Source of the DNA: Lingula anatina | Taxonomy: Eukaryota; Brachiopoda; Lingulata; Lingulida; Lingulidae | Assembly (NCBI RefSeq): GCF_001039355.2 | Contig: NW_019773703.1 | Span: 215,000-278,999 of the forward strand | Length of the DNA: 64,000 bases | Direction: 5' to 3' | In this document: positions 24,683 to 37,739 of the stretch, one piece after another | How the letters are laid out: every line of letters begins with the position of its first letter | Position numbering within the stretch: the stretch's first letter is position 1 | Position numbers and translations under genes: made by a program | Notes under the pieces: model-generated | Told to the model about the DNA's origin: nothing | Database searches by the model: none | The model's input: the letters and a program-made list of their open reading frames with translations, nothing else

Positions 24683-27600
24683 ATGACAATGAACTATTCT
24701 CAACTGGGCCACATCTTTGTCTTTCTCCTGGTGTTGGAGGCAGTCTGGGCAGAAATGATGCACATGCAAAGAGACTTCAGGGATGCTTCTAAGTTCAATA
24801 TCTACCGGAAATACCAAAATCAAGTAACAGCTAGCATAGAGGCTATGGGAGAAGTAGGTTCACAAGTTCTGTAATATATTTAGAAAACAATTCATCTAGA
24901 AGATAGTAGAATTAAAAAATAAGACATTTGTAAGCATGTAAAGATTATGAAATTAAGATTTGTATTCAACCTTTCTTGGTATATTTTTACAGCGTCTAGA
25001 ACTTTATTTTTGTCACTTTAGCATGACTAAGTGCCTTATTTATATAAATTCATCTTCCTTTCACAGGAGTACCTGTACAAGTTTGACTACATGAACTGCA
25101 CGACCCCAAGTCTGAGGCGTAAACGAAGAGAAATTCCCAGGTTTGCTCGCAGTATGGTATTACCTTATAAAATTAGACCCTTCAAAAGCAAAGTTCAGGA
25201 AGTGATCGATGCTGGCTCAGAATCTGACTGCTCTTTGGAACAAAAGAGGAAGGCAATCAGTAAACTACAAAGTACTTTCGGCCTCAATGTGACAGGAGAG
25301 CTGGATGAAAAAACACTAGCACTAATGAGGAAGCCGCGCTGTGGTAACTCTGACAAAGACATTATCAAAAATGTTACAGCTCTCATAGATGATACTGAAG
25401 AAGAATTGAGTGATACAAACACCACTGCCACCAGTCTCTTTAACTCGGCAACCAACGGTTCTTCAAACAACACCAGTGGAACAACACCAGCCCCTTCTGA
25501 AGATGGCACCACTGTAGCCTCCTCATCCAGGCAGAGCATCCTTCTTTCTACCATTGCTCCCAGTTCTTCTGAGCCTGACAATTCCTACACTTTGAGACAT
25601 CGAAGAAAGCGCCAGGTCGACGAGATTATGCAAAGACTGCAGGGTGAGACTCAGCGTGAACTTGAAAAACGAGCCAAGATTGTGCACATGGTACGCAGAC
25701 GCCGTAGGAGATCTGCAGTGATGACACAGCAAAGACAACCCATTGGTCATTTACAGGGCAATGATCGTGTCGTTACATGGCGCCTGACAGGCAGTAGCAG
25801 TCATATAGATGTCATCTGGTTGCGTGCACTAATCAGCATGGCCTTCCGCATGTGGTCTGAAGTTAGTCCTCTGAAATTCCAAGAATTACCAGTTGGTCAT
25901 GTTCAAGACTTGGATATCTCCATTTCATTTGGAAGATGTAAGTTTAAGATTCAATAATGTATTAGCATGCTCATTTTCTTTTATGATAAAAAGGAGCATC
26001 TTGTTACCATGTTCAACAGACTACATACATTTCATCCATCTTAAAGCCTGAAAAGCCATGTTTTTATCATTTCAAAGTTAAAGACATATGCATAAATTTA
26101 ACAATAATCTAACACAATATGAAATGTCCAGAAGTTTTGATTCCAATTTTTTCTTTTAATTTCAGCGGTTCACAACTGCCCCTTTGTGTTCGATGGCCCA
26201 GGTGGTGAGGTGGCCCACTCCCGATTATTTTCCATTAACGTGGAAATCCACATGGATGATGATGAGAACTATGTGAACCTACCAGCAGGCCCTACCAGTG
26301 GAAATGAGGTGAATACAATGGTGGTGTTGCTTCATGAGATTGGTCACAGCCTTGGCATTCAGCACATTGCTCATCCCTTTGCAGTAATGGTGCCACTCTA
26401 TGATGTAGCAGGGGCCACCGTTGAGCTGAGTGAAGCGGATAGGAACGTCGTGTTAAGAATGTATGGTAAGTAGCTATGGGAACTGTGTTCATTGGAAAGA
26501 GTGAGAGTAACATTTATTGACAGGTCTTGTTAAATATTCTTGTGAAATATTAAATAGGTGATTTTTTTTAACATCTCTTATTTCTAAACAGAAGTATATA
26601 GCTTTCATACAGTGATGCATTCAAGCTTTTTTCCATTAATTAACACTTGGTACATTGACAGAAAACAACAAGGCCATAATATGTATTCTCTTTCCTCCCA
26701 GGTCCGTGCACTTCCAAGATGAGTACAGCTTTTGACTGGGTTAGGGTACGTCCTGATGGCACCGTCTTCTACAACACATACTTCTTCTCTGCCGGCTCCG
26801 CATACTGGATGTATTTGAACAGCGAAAACAGGCCCAGATATGGGGATCCCTTGGAGATCCAGGTGGAGTGGCAAGGTGTGCCAGATAATTTGGATACTTA
26901 CCTGCACTTGTGGTACCAGAAAACAGACACCTATCCCAGCACTATGGTCAATGAACAGCTCTTTATAAAAGGTAAGATGCCACTTGTTAATCGGCCTTTA
27001 CTTAATCTTACTGAGAGGTATTGCTTGGTCAAAAGTTACTGTTTTTTTTTTTTTTTTTTTTTTTTTTTTTGAGTAGTAGCAATAGTAATAGTAGATGTAA
27101 AGTAGTAGTAAAGTTAGAGTTTTAACTATAATCTCAACTTAAATGGAGTTTTAAATAATTGGATGAATTAAAACTTGGATGATTTGTGTAGCGTTTATAC
27201 CGTTGCCAGCTTTGTTGTATGAAGATGATTATATTTCAATAAATCTATGGTTTAGGAGACACAGTCTACGTGTATGACCCAGCTGCCGACAAGGTGAAGA
27301 ACACAACGACTATTCAGTCCAGGTTTGGACACGCCATCCCCAACAACCTGGATGCTGCATGCTTTGAGAACAGAGGCAGATCCACAGTATATTTCTTCAA
27401 AGGAAAAATGGTAAGACTCTTACAAATCTGTTTTGATGATAAACACTACCAATGAAAGTTAACTATTCAATGCAGGGGCGGATGCAGAGATATTTTCTGA
27501 CAGTCTTCCAAATTATCTTTGTTGATCCAACCTCCATTTTTGACCGTCTTCTGAAAACCCGTCAATGAAAACTTGAAAATCTGACCGTCTTCCGGAAGAC

Positions 27601-28161
27601 CCAGAAGACGGCCTAAATCCGCCCCTGCAATGATTCAGAATGTTCTTAAGAGAAACAAGATATTAGCAGCACAAAGTTTTTCCATATTGGCGAAGCATGC
27701 AAGTATTTTTTCAATACATTAATAACTTCAGATCAGTGGTCTACAGAGGATATTTTAAAATTTTAATTGTGCATATTTATTTTATTTCATTTATTTATTA
27801 TTCATTATATTATTATCATTATTTTATTTATTTATTTTTTTGCATAACAAACTTTATTTACTGAAATAGTAAATTCCACTTTTCTCTCCTTTCTTTGTAG
27901 GTGTACACATATAACGTGCATACTGGAGAGGTGACTACGAAATCTTTTACAGAACAGTTTCCCACCATGTCAAACAGTGAACAGCTGACTGGCAATATTG
28001 ATGCATGCTACTACTCCTACAACACAAAGCACCTATACTTTATAAAAGACGATAAGGTGTGGCAAAATGAATGTTTTGATGTGAACCAAACACAAATCAC
28101 AAACTGTTTAAGGTACATAAACAAGCGCAGTCATCGATGGAGATATCTCTGCGAGGTGTGA
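24683..28161 (+). CDS. MMP21: MMP21-like secreted matrix metalloproteinase
   Basis: Coding exons are 24683-24853, 25067-25937, 26166-26465, 26702-26971, 27256-27410 and 27901-28161. All junctions keep frame and give 675 aa. Order: signal peptide (1-23, ending Val-Trp-Ala); propeptide with cysteine switch PRCGNSD (Cys149); a Ser/Thr-rich insert; two furin-type basic sites (RHRRKR at about 239 and a six-Arg run at about 272); a catalytic domain with HEIGHSLGIQH (404-414) and Met-turn Met422; and a four-blade hemopexin domain opening at Gly-Pro-Cys and closing at the Cys three residues from the end. The phrase AFRMWSEVSPLKF, the hemopexin text and the furin site between pro- and catalytic domains point to MMP21 rather than other MMPs. 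The canonical HGD structural-zinc motif reads HNC here. In vertebrates MMP21 acts in left-right patterning; the role here is unknown. The length exceeds human MMP21 (about 569 aa), mostly through the Ser/Thr-rich linker. Confidence 0.9.
27042..27070. repeat. T homopolymer in an MMP21-like intron
   Basis: About 29 consecutive T lie shortly after the exon ending at 26971. Length is probably unreliable in assembly. Confidence 0.95.
27473..27627. mobile_element. 155-bp MITE with CAGGGGCGGAT termini (hAT-like)
   Basis: CAGGGGCGGAT at 27473 is matched by its exact reverse complement ATCCGCCCCTG ending at 27627. The element is flanked by an identical 5-bp CAATG at 27468-27472 and 27628-27632. Internal GACCGTCTTC-type words recur in both orientations. 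There is no coding capacity, so it is a non-autonomous DNA transposon. CAGGGG termini suggest the hAT superfamily. A 5-bp rather than 8-bp duplication is less usual, so the family call is tentative. It sits in the last intron of the MMP21-like gene. Confidence 0.85.
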
Positions 28162-29825
28162 TTGGACATGACAAGGGTGATGACAAGTTTGAATCTAGTA
28201 TTGTTTTGCTGAGTGCCAAGACCCCAGTGTTTATGATGTTTTATCAGAGAAAATTTATTTATGTATTAATATTAAAAAGCCAATTGATAACAAAAAAGAT
28301 AATTAAGCGTCAATGTGACTCTGGATCACACAAAGATGTGAAAGTCGTCCTATGAATTGTGAGCAGTTGAATACAGGATGTATAGTCCATGATCAGCATA
28401 CAAACACATACACACACAAGGAAGGACATTTGTGTTCCTTACAAACTTTCATAAAGAAAAGCAGATTCCTATGTAAAGCAAGACTGATGCCTCTTGAACT
28501 TAAAAAGCATGGACTTTTCAAGAAGGACACATGGTCATAATCTACAAGGAAAAATGTCTGATAATGGTATGCTGAATATGCTGAAGAGAGAGTATTATAT
28601 TTTTCTACTAAATTATTAGTGATAGTAGTAAGGACTTCTAGTCTGAGTTGTAAAGTAAGGCAGAATAAACAATTTTTGTATGAATACTAATTTTTTCAAC
28701 TTGAAGCTAACTTGCTTTAAAACAGATAAGTGCATATCTTTTAGCAGTAGCAACTGTTGTCTGTCAAGTCAAAGATGTACATTTCTTATGTGCAGTTTAA
28801 ATTATTACTGCTGAAGTAAGGTGTAAAGCTTATATAAGTATTGATCATTTTTACAGTAGGTGATTAGGCTGCTGAAGTTTATCATCAACATATCGTTTAG
28901 TTATAATGTGTGTGGTATATGATTATAACTAAATAGTTCAGATGCTGTTTTGTATTACTCATAATATTGTGCTATGCCAGTAGCATTGACAATACAAATT
29001 TAAGATTTTGGAGGTTACATGATAAACTCAATATATATATATATATATACCTAATGTAATATAACTACCAAAAGCAACAGGGATTAGTTGGAAAGGTGAT
29101 CATTGTACAGTGTATAACTAGTCTATACAGGCAGTAATTTTACACAAACAACAGAAAAAAAGAAATTTTTAAATTAAAATTTGCATCATTAAGCTTCATT
29201 TATATTTATTTTAATGCTGTATAATGCAAAAATTAAAAAAAAAATAAGTAAAAAAAATAAATAAAATGCTGTGCAGATATAATTCTAACCACACTGTATT
29301 TTAGAAGAACTTTGAAAAAGTTTGAACTTGAGGCATCTTAGCAGTAGATATTAGTGTCTGTTGTGTGGGCCCTGCCCCCCAAATCTTCTCTGCCTGTATG
29401 CACTAGTCAGTGGTGTAGCAACTAGTCACAGGTGTACATGTTGCAATGTACAGAATTTTAGGCATCTTTATTATTGATACACATATATGTGAGCATCCAG
29501 AACTGTACATTATATTTTGCCAAATATGTTTGTGCTATCTAATTTATGTAGCGTATTTGTCTGTGTTTCTTTTTAGTCTGTTTCTTGCTCTATATTTGAC
29601 AAAAGGTACCATGTGACTGCTCTTACTCTGTAGTTCACAGATATGGCCTAGCATATCATCCCATTATGAACGTCATTCTCTAAATTATTCTCATCAAAAT
29701 GAGGGAATATATCCTCTGTAGAGAGCCATTTTTATATAATATTAAAAATCACTTCATGTTCTGCACCAATGGAAGCAATAAAATGTTTTGTTTCAAAATA
29801 AAACTGCTATATTTTGTTATTTCTT
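28162..29825 (+). other. MMP21: 3'UTR of the MMP21-like gene
   Basis: AT-rich non-coding sequence follows the TGA at 28159-28161. AATAAA signals lie at 29777-29782 and 29797-29802, and a T/GT-rich stretch follows (TTGTATTGTTGTTGG), as expected downstream of a cleavage site. A TA microsatellite occurs at 29031-29049. Confidence 0.7.
29031..29049. repeat. Short (TA)n microsatellite
   Basis: Alternating AT in the inferred 3'UTR. Confidence 0.85.
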
Positions 29826-30895
29826 GTTGTATTGTTGTTGGTCTTGTCAGCTAACTTGTTTCATAGCAAAGAAAGCAACCTCGGTCTAAGGACTGTGTAA
29901 TTGATCAGCAACAATTGTCCAACAAACTACTGCAAGGAAGCTCAGAAGAAATGCCAGAAGACGATATAAGTGTAATAAATTGAAGTTTCTACATAAATAA
30001 AAATGCACATGGAAGTACTGATCTTGAATAATATTCTAACAAAACAAAAACAAATTTGCCTTTCATGTAATGTAGAAATGAGAAATCTGAATGATAATAT
30101 TATTTCCATCCTATTTTAGTCATGGTTTCAAAGATAATCAATATAATGAGCTTATGATTTCGCCAAGCCCATCTAATAAACAATTCAACAGAACAGACAC
30201 ACAGTCAAATGATTTAGGTTAAGGTCAGCTACATCAGAAAATCAAAATTTATGAAAGAACATTTCTATCAGTTTCTCCAACATTAGAAGAGATACATGCC
30301 AAAATAGGAGCAATGTAGAGCCTCTAACCCACTCTACGGGTGCAGTTAATGACCTGCAAATAAACTGATTCTTTTGTCTTGTTGTTTTATGAAAATCAGA
30401 TCAAATGTATACCACACAAAATCTGCCAAAAAGGATGAACATCTTTATATTTACTGGTGAACATTTTTAGTTTTATCCCCAGACAGCTGTACTTACTATT
30501 ATGCACTTTACTCTTGTGCTTCAAATTTTTTATGTTAAAATATTTACTTAACTTTTTTGCAAGAAAGCATTATTTAATGTTTGTCAGAGGTTTATACCTT
30601 AATCAATTGTGATTTTATTTTTTCTAAAAGAAATTTAACTTCAATCAGTGTCAGAATGAATCATTCATTTTGTCCTTAAAGTAACATCAAAACTACTCAA
30701 ATTAGAAAGCTAACTCTTTCAGAGAAAAGAGTCCAATTTTATACAAACAATAGTTATCATAACATTTAAATTATTTTTTTCATTTAACAAAATTTCAAAA
30801 TCAACTTTAACTTAAATCCCTCAGCAGTATCTAAAAACAACATGCACTTGAGGCGACTTCTTTAACTAACATGCATGACCATCTTGAAAAGTGTA

Positions 30896-30939
30896 GAGAT
30901 AGATAGATAGATACACATGTAGATAGATAGATAGATAGA
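30896..30939. repeat. (GATA)n microsatellite
   Basis: Two blocks of AGAT units are separated by ACACATGT. Confidence 0.9.
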
Positions 30940-33081
30940 AATGGAAATGAAACCTAAGAAAAGGTACCTCAACTAATACACAATTAATCATTTTTGATCA
31001 CTGAAGTGAAGTATTTAATTTAATTGAAATGGAAGGTGTTTGAAGTGATGTTTCAGATATATTTTACAGTATATTAGTTATCAGCAATGATGTTAGACTG
31101 CCAGTGGCAGCCATTTCTAAACTTATATCACTAAATAAATCTTTTTGCCAGCTATCATATTCAATTGTTCAAACAATGCTGCACTGTGGGCACCAAATGA
31201 TTCCCTTTCTTTCCCTTTCATTCCCTTTTCAGTTTTTGTCATACTGTGTCTATAAACTAGGAAACACAAGAACAGGTCCCCATTGTTACCAAACCATTGC
31301 TGTCCTTAATACATATGTGACTGCAAACAAAATGATTTTCTGCATAAATCGTGCTGCATACTAAACTTAATGATCAAGAAACGTCTTGGTCTCTCATACA
31401 TGAATGCAAACAGGGTGATTCTGTGCATCAACGTGCTGGGTAAATCATCCAGAAGATAAGGTGGACTGGAGTATTTGCTGTGTAACCGAGTCAACTGTAA
31501 ACACCTACCTACTTTAACCTCCCTCAAGAGTAGTGCTCAAACTCTAAACAGGCATAAACTTTCTATATGGCTTCTTCTATGGAATGTACCGTTAAGTCAA
31601 CTTTGTACACGCACCCCTCTCTAATCGCAGCATAGGAGGCCAATTTTTTTTCTCTCATCATAATTGTGGTGTCATGTACACTGGCATTATTAACTGGTCT
31701 GCCAATTCCTCACATATCACTGATACTTAGAAGAATCCTGAAAACTGTCCTTGTCATTATCTTGGAAAAATATGTTATACACATTGATCTGAACCCAGTC
31801 TTCCTTTTTGCCTTCTTCCTCCCTTTTATAAATAGGAAAAAGAACTTCTGTGTCCAGCCTCAAAAAAAGTTCATGTTGTTACAAAATTTTCTTTCCTAAT
31901 TTTCACACAATCACTGAGCCAAAGCTATAAGTGAAGATGTGAATTCTGACTTAGTTTGAACACACTGATACTTTTACCTTTCCTGATGCTCCATTATATC
32001 TCATAAGTACAGAATCTGTGCCACATTTGCATGCTAACTTAACATTAAAAATTAACAGAAAAACATACTTCATATTATCTCATTTGGAAAATGGGCTTTC
32101 ATATGGAACTGATGTTTTTTTTTTTTAATTGTCCCTGTTTGAAATCAGTCAAATTCTTTCAGGTGTGCAGAGCCCTTGGCATCTATCTGAGTTTGCGTTA
32201 AACTTTTCCTCCCTTTTTCATAACTAAGAAAGACAAATATTAGTCTGTTGTTCTGAAAATTACTTCTAAATGACTTAGTCCAGGAATGTGCAAACAAATT
32301 GTTTGATTTTATGATTTGCAAGTTGATATCAAACACTTTTGGCTGGCTCAAATTGGTTCAACAAATAATTCTGGTTGCATTGAGAAAACAGCCAAGTTCA
32401 TCAAACAGTTTTGGAGGTGATTGATTAGATAAACAGCTGATTACTTTCAAAATATTTCAGGCAACTACATTCTTGTACAACAGCATGTGTAAAATGTTCC
32501 CTATTTATGATTTGCACCTAAGTTTGGTACAGCTCACAAAATCCAGAAGTAATAAAAATGGAATATGTAATGTAACAAATATTCTCAGAATTCACTATCT
32601 TTACAGGTTTTCTTGAATTCCAATTTCAATATAAAAATAGAGTTATGAAATAATATTCACTGATACAGAAAAAAATAATAAGCACTCTGACTATCTAGCG
32701 ATATTACATTGCTGTGTAAGCAGGAGAGGAAGCCGAGAGATTCCCATGTTCTCCAGGCTGTAGAAGTCTCCAGAAGACTTATCAACCAATTAACCCCCTC
32801 AGAGCAAACACGCTAGCACAACACTCACATTAATGAGAATTAGGTGAAAATGATGCGGCAGCTTCAAAGAGGGAGTCCCCTAAGCTGCCACTTGAGAGGC
32901 ATCTCTTGCGGAGATACAGGAGATTTGTCCCACACGAGGACTCCATGACGATGACAACATGTCACACTTCAAGTCATGTGGACGAGACAAGAAACATATA
33001 CAGTGGGTGGATGACACAGAGACATAAGGGGGAGGCTGAGTGCAGGAATGTTAATCCCTAGGGGTCAAAAAGGATGCAGTA

Positions 33082-33083
<2 letters not shown>

Positions 33084-33119
<36 letters not shown>
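33084..33119. repeat. (GT)n microsatellite
   Basis: Eighteen uninterrupted GT units. Confidence 0.95.
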
Positions 33120-33121
<2 letters not shown>

Positions 33122-34963
33122 ATTGGTCTTAAGGGCCAAGTTCGTAGACTAACATACAGTTAAGTTACTATAGGAGCATAAAGAAATGTAATCTTATTTA
33201 CAGGAACATCCCCAGGCCTGGCCAGGGTCAGTTTTAGGTTGCTTGTGTGTTAATTCGTTCTCATGTTTGTATCCTTTGGTACCTCTTTATAAAGAATACC
33301 ATGTTTTACCACAAAATGAAATTTCAAATCAAAAGGCTTCCTTTTTATGATTTCATGAGCAAAAACCAGAATTGTGTACATTTAGACTGCATTTCCATTT
33401 AACGTCAATATCCCCTTTCCCAAAACGGATGCATAGGACATATATCCAAAGCCCAAGAAGCCTCTTTACTTTACATTAATTTTTGCTAATCAGTTGTACC
33501 TAGCAAATGCATGTTACTTGAAAAAAGTTAATTTTAACAACTAATCAAAAAATCGCTGTTTAACTTTCTGTAAGTGACAAGTTCAGCAATGACAGCACCA
33601 TAATTTTTTTCAATTAAAGGAGGATCAAACATCTGATGGGACACTCCAATAATATGGCAATGAAGAATGAAAATGTGCACCCCATGAAAACACCTCCTTA
33701 AAGCAAAGTATTATTATCTATGTAATGTTTACATCTGCAGGTATATTTACTACTGGAAAGTTCTACACCCACGCATCTGGCATTGTCTTTGTCAAGAACT
33801 TTGCTATCATTTGAGTATGTTAACATGGGTAGAACCATGAACTTTTCACATGATAACATGTAAACAGACAGGATAACAGTGATTCTAACTTTCTTTAAAC
33901 CCCACCTTGAACAGAAACCACCAAAAATGAAATCTATATCTGGACTTGAAGGTACTGTAAACACATAAAGTAAAGTTGAATGAGAGGTGTAAAACATTCC
34001 CGCCATCAAGGTATCAGTGAATCAACATGGGAATTGTATTTTTTTTCACAGCAATAACAGACAGAGCATCTAGATAAGACCTGAACTTCTCAACTTCATC
34101 TGTGTACATAGCATGAATGAAAGTAAATGTGGCTGTTTGTGACAGGGCTCTATTTGTCACTGTTATCCATTTTACAAGATAGAGTGGGACATCAGAGGAG
34201 ACAGACACACTTTTACACTTGTTGTCCTTAAGTGCTGTTTACATGGGTTATCAGGATTGGGGGCAAGATTCCCTTGGCTCCGTCTGAAGAAGATGCAGAA
34301 AAGTTTCCATTTTATTGGATACAATATATGTCACTCACTTTGTCCCAGACATAACTTTTTTATGGATAAGCAAAAAAAGTATACTTTCTTAAAGGGTGCC
34401 TTGCACCTTTCTGATAAGACCATCCCTGAGGAAGTTTCTTTGAAGTTCCTCAAAACTATCAGTTGACAGTGATACCAGCAGGCACTTGCCAAACATTCCC
34501 AATCAGTCAAGTATCATATAGGAAGCATAATGTTTCTATTATACTAAATGTAAAAATAGTTATTTTGTAACTTATTTATCTTCATTTTAAGTAAAAAATG
34601 CATTGTGGAATTCTCTTCCACATAAACAGCCATTCCCTTCACAAATCACTCTTCATTCCAGCTAATTAATCTAGTCAAAAATTCCACAGACCTCCCAAAA
34701 TAGTGACTATAAACCATTATGCAACGTTAGAGCCACAAATGAGGCACAAAATTCCATTTCAGTACTTGGAACTGCCACCAGTCATTTTCCCCTTTATCAA
34801 TGTGAATATATGTTAAAGATATCCCCATTCACCAGCTGTCCTGCTCTGTAGGTTGAGAAATTGTCACATTTATTCTTCTCATGTTAAATTTTCTGTCATT
34901 GATTTATGCACATGTAGACCTAGGACAGAAGATTTATTTTGGGTCCTAGTGTAGATATATATA

Positions 34964-35258
34964 CAGGTCTACCCAACTACCAGACTCGGCATCGAATGAT
35001 TCTGAATTCACCAGTAGATCGGACCACACTACCTGTTTTTAAGGCCTGCATCAGTATCAGACGCGACACCGCTCTTGCCTAGTATGCGATGTGATAGCAA
35101 TGATTCTGAGCGGGGTAGGAATGTAGTGCCGAAAATGAGGTGCAATACCCGGATGACAGGATGCATACTGACACACACATTGAAAACGGGTAGTGTGGTC
35201 CAATCTACCAGTGAATTCAGGATCATTCAGTGCCGAGACTGGTAGTTGGGTAGGCCTG
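34964..35258. mobile_element. 295-bp MITE with long (about 75 bp) terminal inverted repeats
   Basis: The left end (CAGGTCTACCCAACTACCAG) and the reverse complement of the right end (CAGGCCTACCCAACTACCAG) match at all but one base. The similarity continues inward for about 75 bp with scattered differences (roughly 34964-35042 against 35180-35258). The core has no coding capacity. Both flanks are (AT)n, so the exact target-site duplication cannot be read. This is a non-autonomous, foldback-type DNA transposon; the superfamily is unassigned. Confidence 0.85.
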
Positions 35259-36550
35259 ATATATATATTATTTATTGGTCACAATAAAAGGATATACGTG
35301 AGATGAGATTATCAATGTTATGTAAGCTTCCCAGGGAACTTGGCTCTTATAAAATAAGCTCCAGATGTTTCTTCCCTAATTTCAGTCAGGATGTCTCCTC
35401 TTTGTTTTTCACACTTAGACTTTAATTTTTTTCCAAGTACCCTTCTCCAGGACACAAACATACATTAAAACATTAAAGAACAAGAACTCTGATATTAGCA
35501 ACAATTGGCTGAAAACAACTATCAAGACAAATTTGTAATATTGACAAAGTTTTTTTTACAAATATCATGAAAAAATTAGATGAAGCGGAATTTAAAAAAA
35601 TCAAAACCAGCATTTAAAATCAAAACTGATTCACTATCAATAATAAATATGTATATATTCCCTGCTGTTGAGCATGGGTTTTATGTCACCAAGCCTAAAA
35701 GATGAAATATAAGAAAAAAATGCACCTCCCGTATCAGGTTATTCTAAGAGTAGCGCATACAGTCAATATTATGGGCGCAAGTGTTGCCTTATGATTACTT
35801 TATCAAACATAGAGGATTGGTTTATCAGCCAAGTTTATCAGTTATCAAGTGTCAACAATTTTCACTTTTTTTCAACATAAAGGGTCTTTCATTCAGTGCT
35901 GGGACACATACAGGGGCAGGGGTTAGCACATAGGAAGAAAAATGAGACAGAGAAGTCTGGACTTGTCTCCGTTTTCTCAACCAAAAAAAGGGGGGAACAA
36001 AATTTGAGATCCATTATGTTAAGTGAGTGAGTGAGTGAGGTGGTTAAAAAAACATCCTGAGTTATTAATAAAAATCCATCCATCTTGTAAAATCTATCTG
36101 TTCATTATTCATATTCTAAAAGTAAACCAGGAAGATACTTAATTCTCCAGAAAAAAGTCATTTTTACAAATAAGATCTTTTTTCACAATAATCATTAAAT
36201 CAGGCTTCAAGTTATCTCTGGCAGTCTTACAGCCTTGTAATTTAATTAACCATAACAGAACTGTTAAATCATGCTGTGGGGACTCCATTCTATCCGAACC
36301 TTAGAAACTCCTGCAATGAAAAAAGCCTGAAAGCAGCCGCCTGCAACTGAACAAACTCTTATCAAAAACTAGCTCCAATTAGCAGGAAGCGAAAAATGAA
36401 ATAGAACATTTACAAAAAAAAAAAAAAAAAGAATAGAAAAATGTCCAGGATTACAAATAAGAGGAAACAGAAATTGCTTTCCCATCCTTTTGGTTTGTGT
36501 TCAGCTATTTTGCTGAGTGATCAGGGTCATTTCAGCTGCTTTCAACTGCT
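35259..36550. other. Intergenic DNA, no gene seen
   Basis: AT-rich unique sequence with a (TGAG)n run at 36022-36039 and an A homopolymer at about 36415-36431. Confidence 0.5.
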
Positions 36551-36552
36551 TT

Positions 36553-36681
36553 TTATGACTGACCATAGAAAGGCATTAGTATAATCAGATCATTTGGGGG
36601 TCTGAAAGAGAAGGTGTGCTTTCCCACAATGCCAGGAGGCTCACGAGGGAGATGGCACTCCTGGATGGATGCCTGTCCTTT
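36553..36681 (-). CDS. Orphan coding-like terminal exon, family unknown
   Basis: On the minus strand, acceptor TTTTTATAG is followed by 42 codons and TAA. The frame contains phrases such as REPPGIVGKHTFSF and RPPNDLIIL. Codon use looks genuinely coding and differs from the AT-rich surroundings. I do not recognise the product. It lies downstream of the EDRF1 stop on the same strand, with at most weak companion exons (see 37740-37907). It could be the last exon of a small unrecognised gene, an alternative 3' exon, or a relic. Confidence 0.35.
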   Translation of the reverse strand, partial: KGQASIQECHLPREPPGIVGKHTFSFRPPNDLIILMPFYGQS

Positions 36682-37739
36682 CTATAAAAACAGAGCAAGA
36701 AAAGCTTTGAGAAATGCTATGAAGTGTTTTTTTAATATATATATATATCTTTGCAACAACTTTGTTCTACATCTTGAACACTTTCAATAGACCGTAAAAT
36801 CATTAATAGTACAAAATACAAACTTAAGTTAATAGCAGTGTGCACTAAAAAACAAAAAGCTGAAAAAAACTGTTGCCAACAGTTTCTGTACTCATGCAAT
36901 GTGTGAGACAGCCCCTACAAATGGCCCCTTAAAACACAGAATGATATATGCATGACCGCACCAATTTTTTATGTGCTAAGCATATGAAAACCATGACTGA
37001 TAATTTAAAGTGACCAGTAACTTCAAATGAACATTTTTAACTTCTTAATACACACCAATGATCAAAAAGATTTTAAAGAAAAAAAACTATTTCTCACAGA
37101 AAAAATGCTCAGCATCTAATATATTTCTCCTCTTGCAATTAGAAAGTCCTTGTCTTAAATATATGTGCTTTCAAATATCTTGAGAATTGAGATGTCAAGA
37201 GTTCCCACATCTTTCCATCAAAGATTAGATGCTACAAGAAATTCCAAATTAAGCCACTTTGTGTTTGTCCTGATCAGTTAGCTGTCTACTCCATTACAAT
37301 GTACCTATAAACCCTACACAGGTCCATGCTAATGTTCAAGTTGGAAACCCAACTAAAAACCATTTAGTCTGCCTTTTTTCCACCTCAGTGGAGGCAGTCA
37401 TTCAGTGGTGTGTGCTGCTATATTAAAACAGACTTTAATTGCCTTATCAGTACTTAACTCATATAACCATAGTAAACCTTCCTTTTCATTTATTTTAAAC
37501 ACCATTGCCAAATACTCAAATCAGTTAAACTTGCACTAGGTTAAAGCAAAATTCACTGGTATCTTGTTTGGGCATAAACCTCCTAACACAATCTCCCTTT
37601 ATCATAAATGTTTTTTCTACACCAATTTAAATGATTTAAACACATTCAAGTCAAGTAATGCATTCAGTAATAAAAAATCTCACTTGCTTTTGTTGCCCCC
37701 CAAAATCACTTAATTTGTCGTGTAACAGGAAGTATAAGG

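Larger units (their letters stand above)
29830..34960. other. Convergent intergenic region, left part
   Basis: This is AT-rich DNA between the 3' ends of the MMP21-like gene and EDRF1. It holds a GATA tetranucleotide repeat, a (GT)n tract and a compositionally distinct, less AT-rich patch at about 32690-33070 that contains a 38-codon minus ORF (32830-32946) of uncertain meaning. I recognise no gene. Confidence 0.5.

Noticed and set aside
25195-25581. 128-codon antisense frame inside the MMP21-like exon
   Set aside because: It is a shadow of the real plus-strand exon; the opposite strand has the coherent protease domains.
32830-32946. 38-codon minus ORF (MESSCGTN...) in a less AT-rich patch
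   Set aside because: The text looks somewhat protein-like, but there is a stop just upstream, no usable acceptor and no partner exon. It is too weak to call.
36022-36039. Tandem TGAG units as a possible CRISPR-like or regulatory array
   Set aside because: It is a simple four-base microsatellite in a eukaryotic genome. No spacer-repeat structure was seen anywhere in the window.
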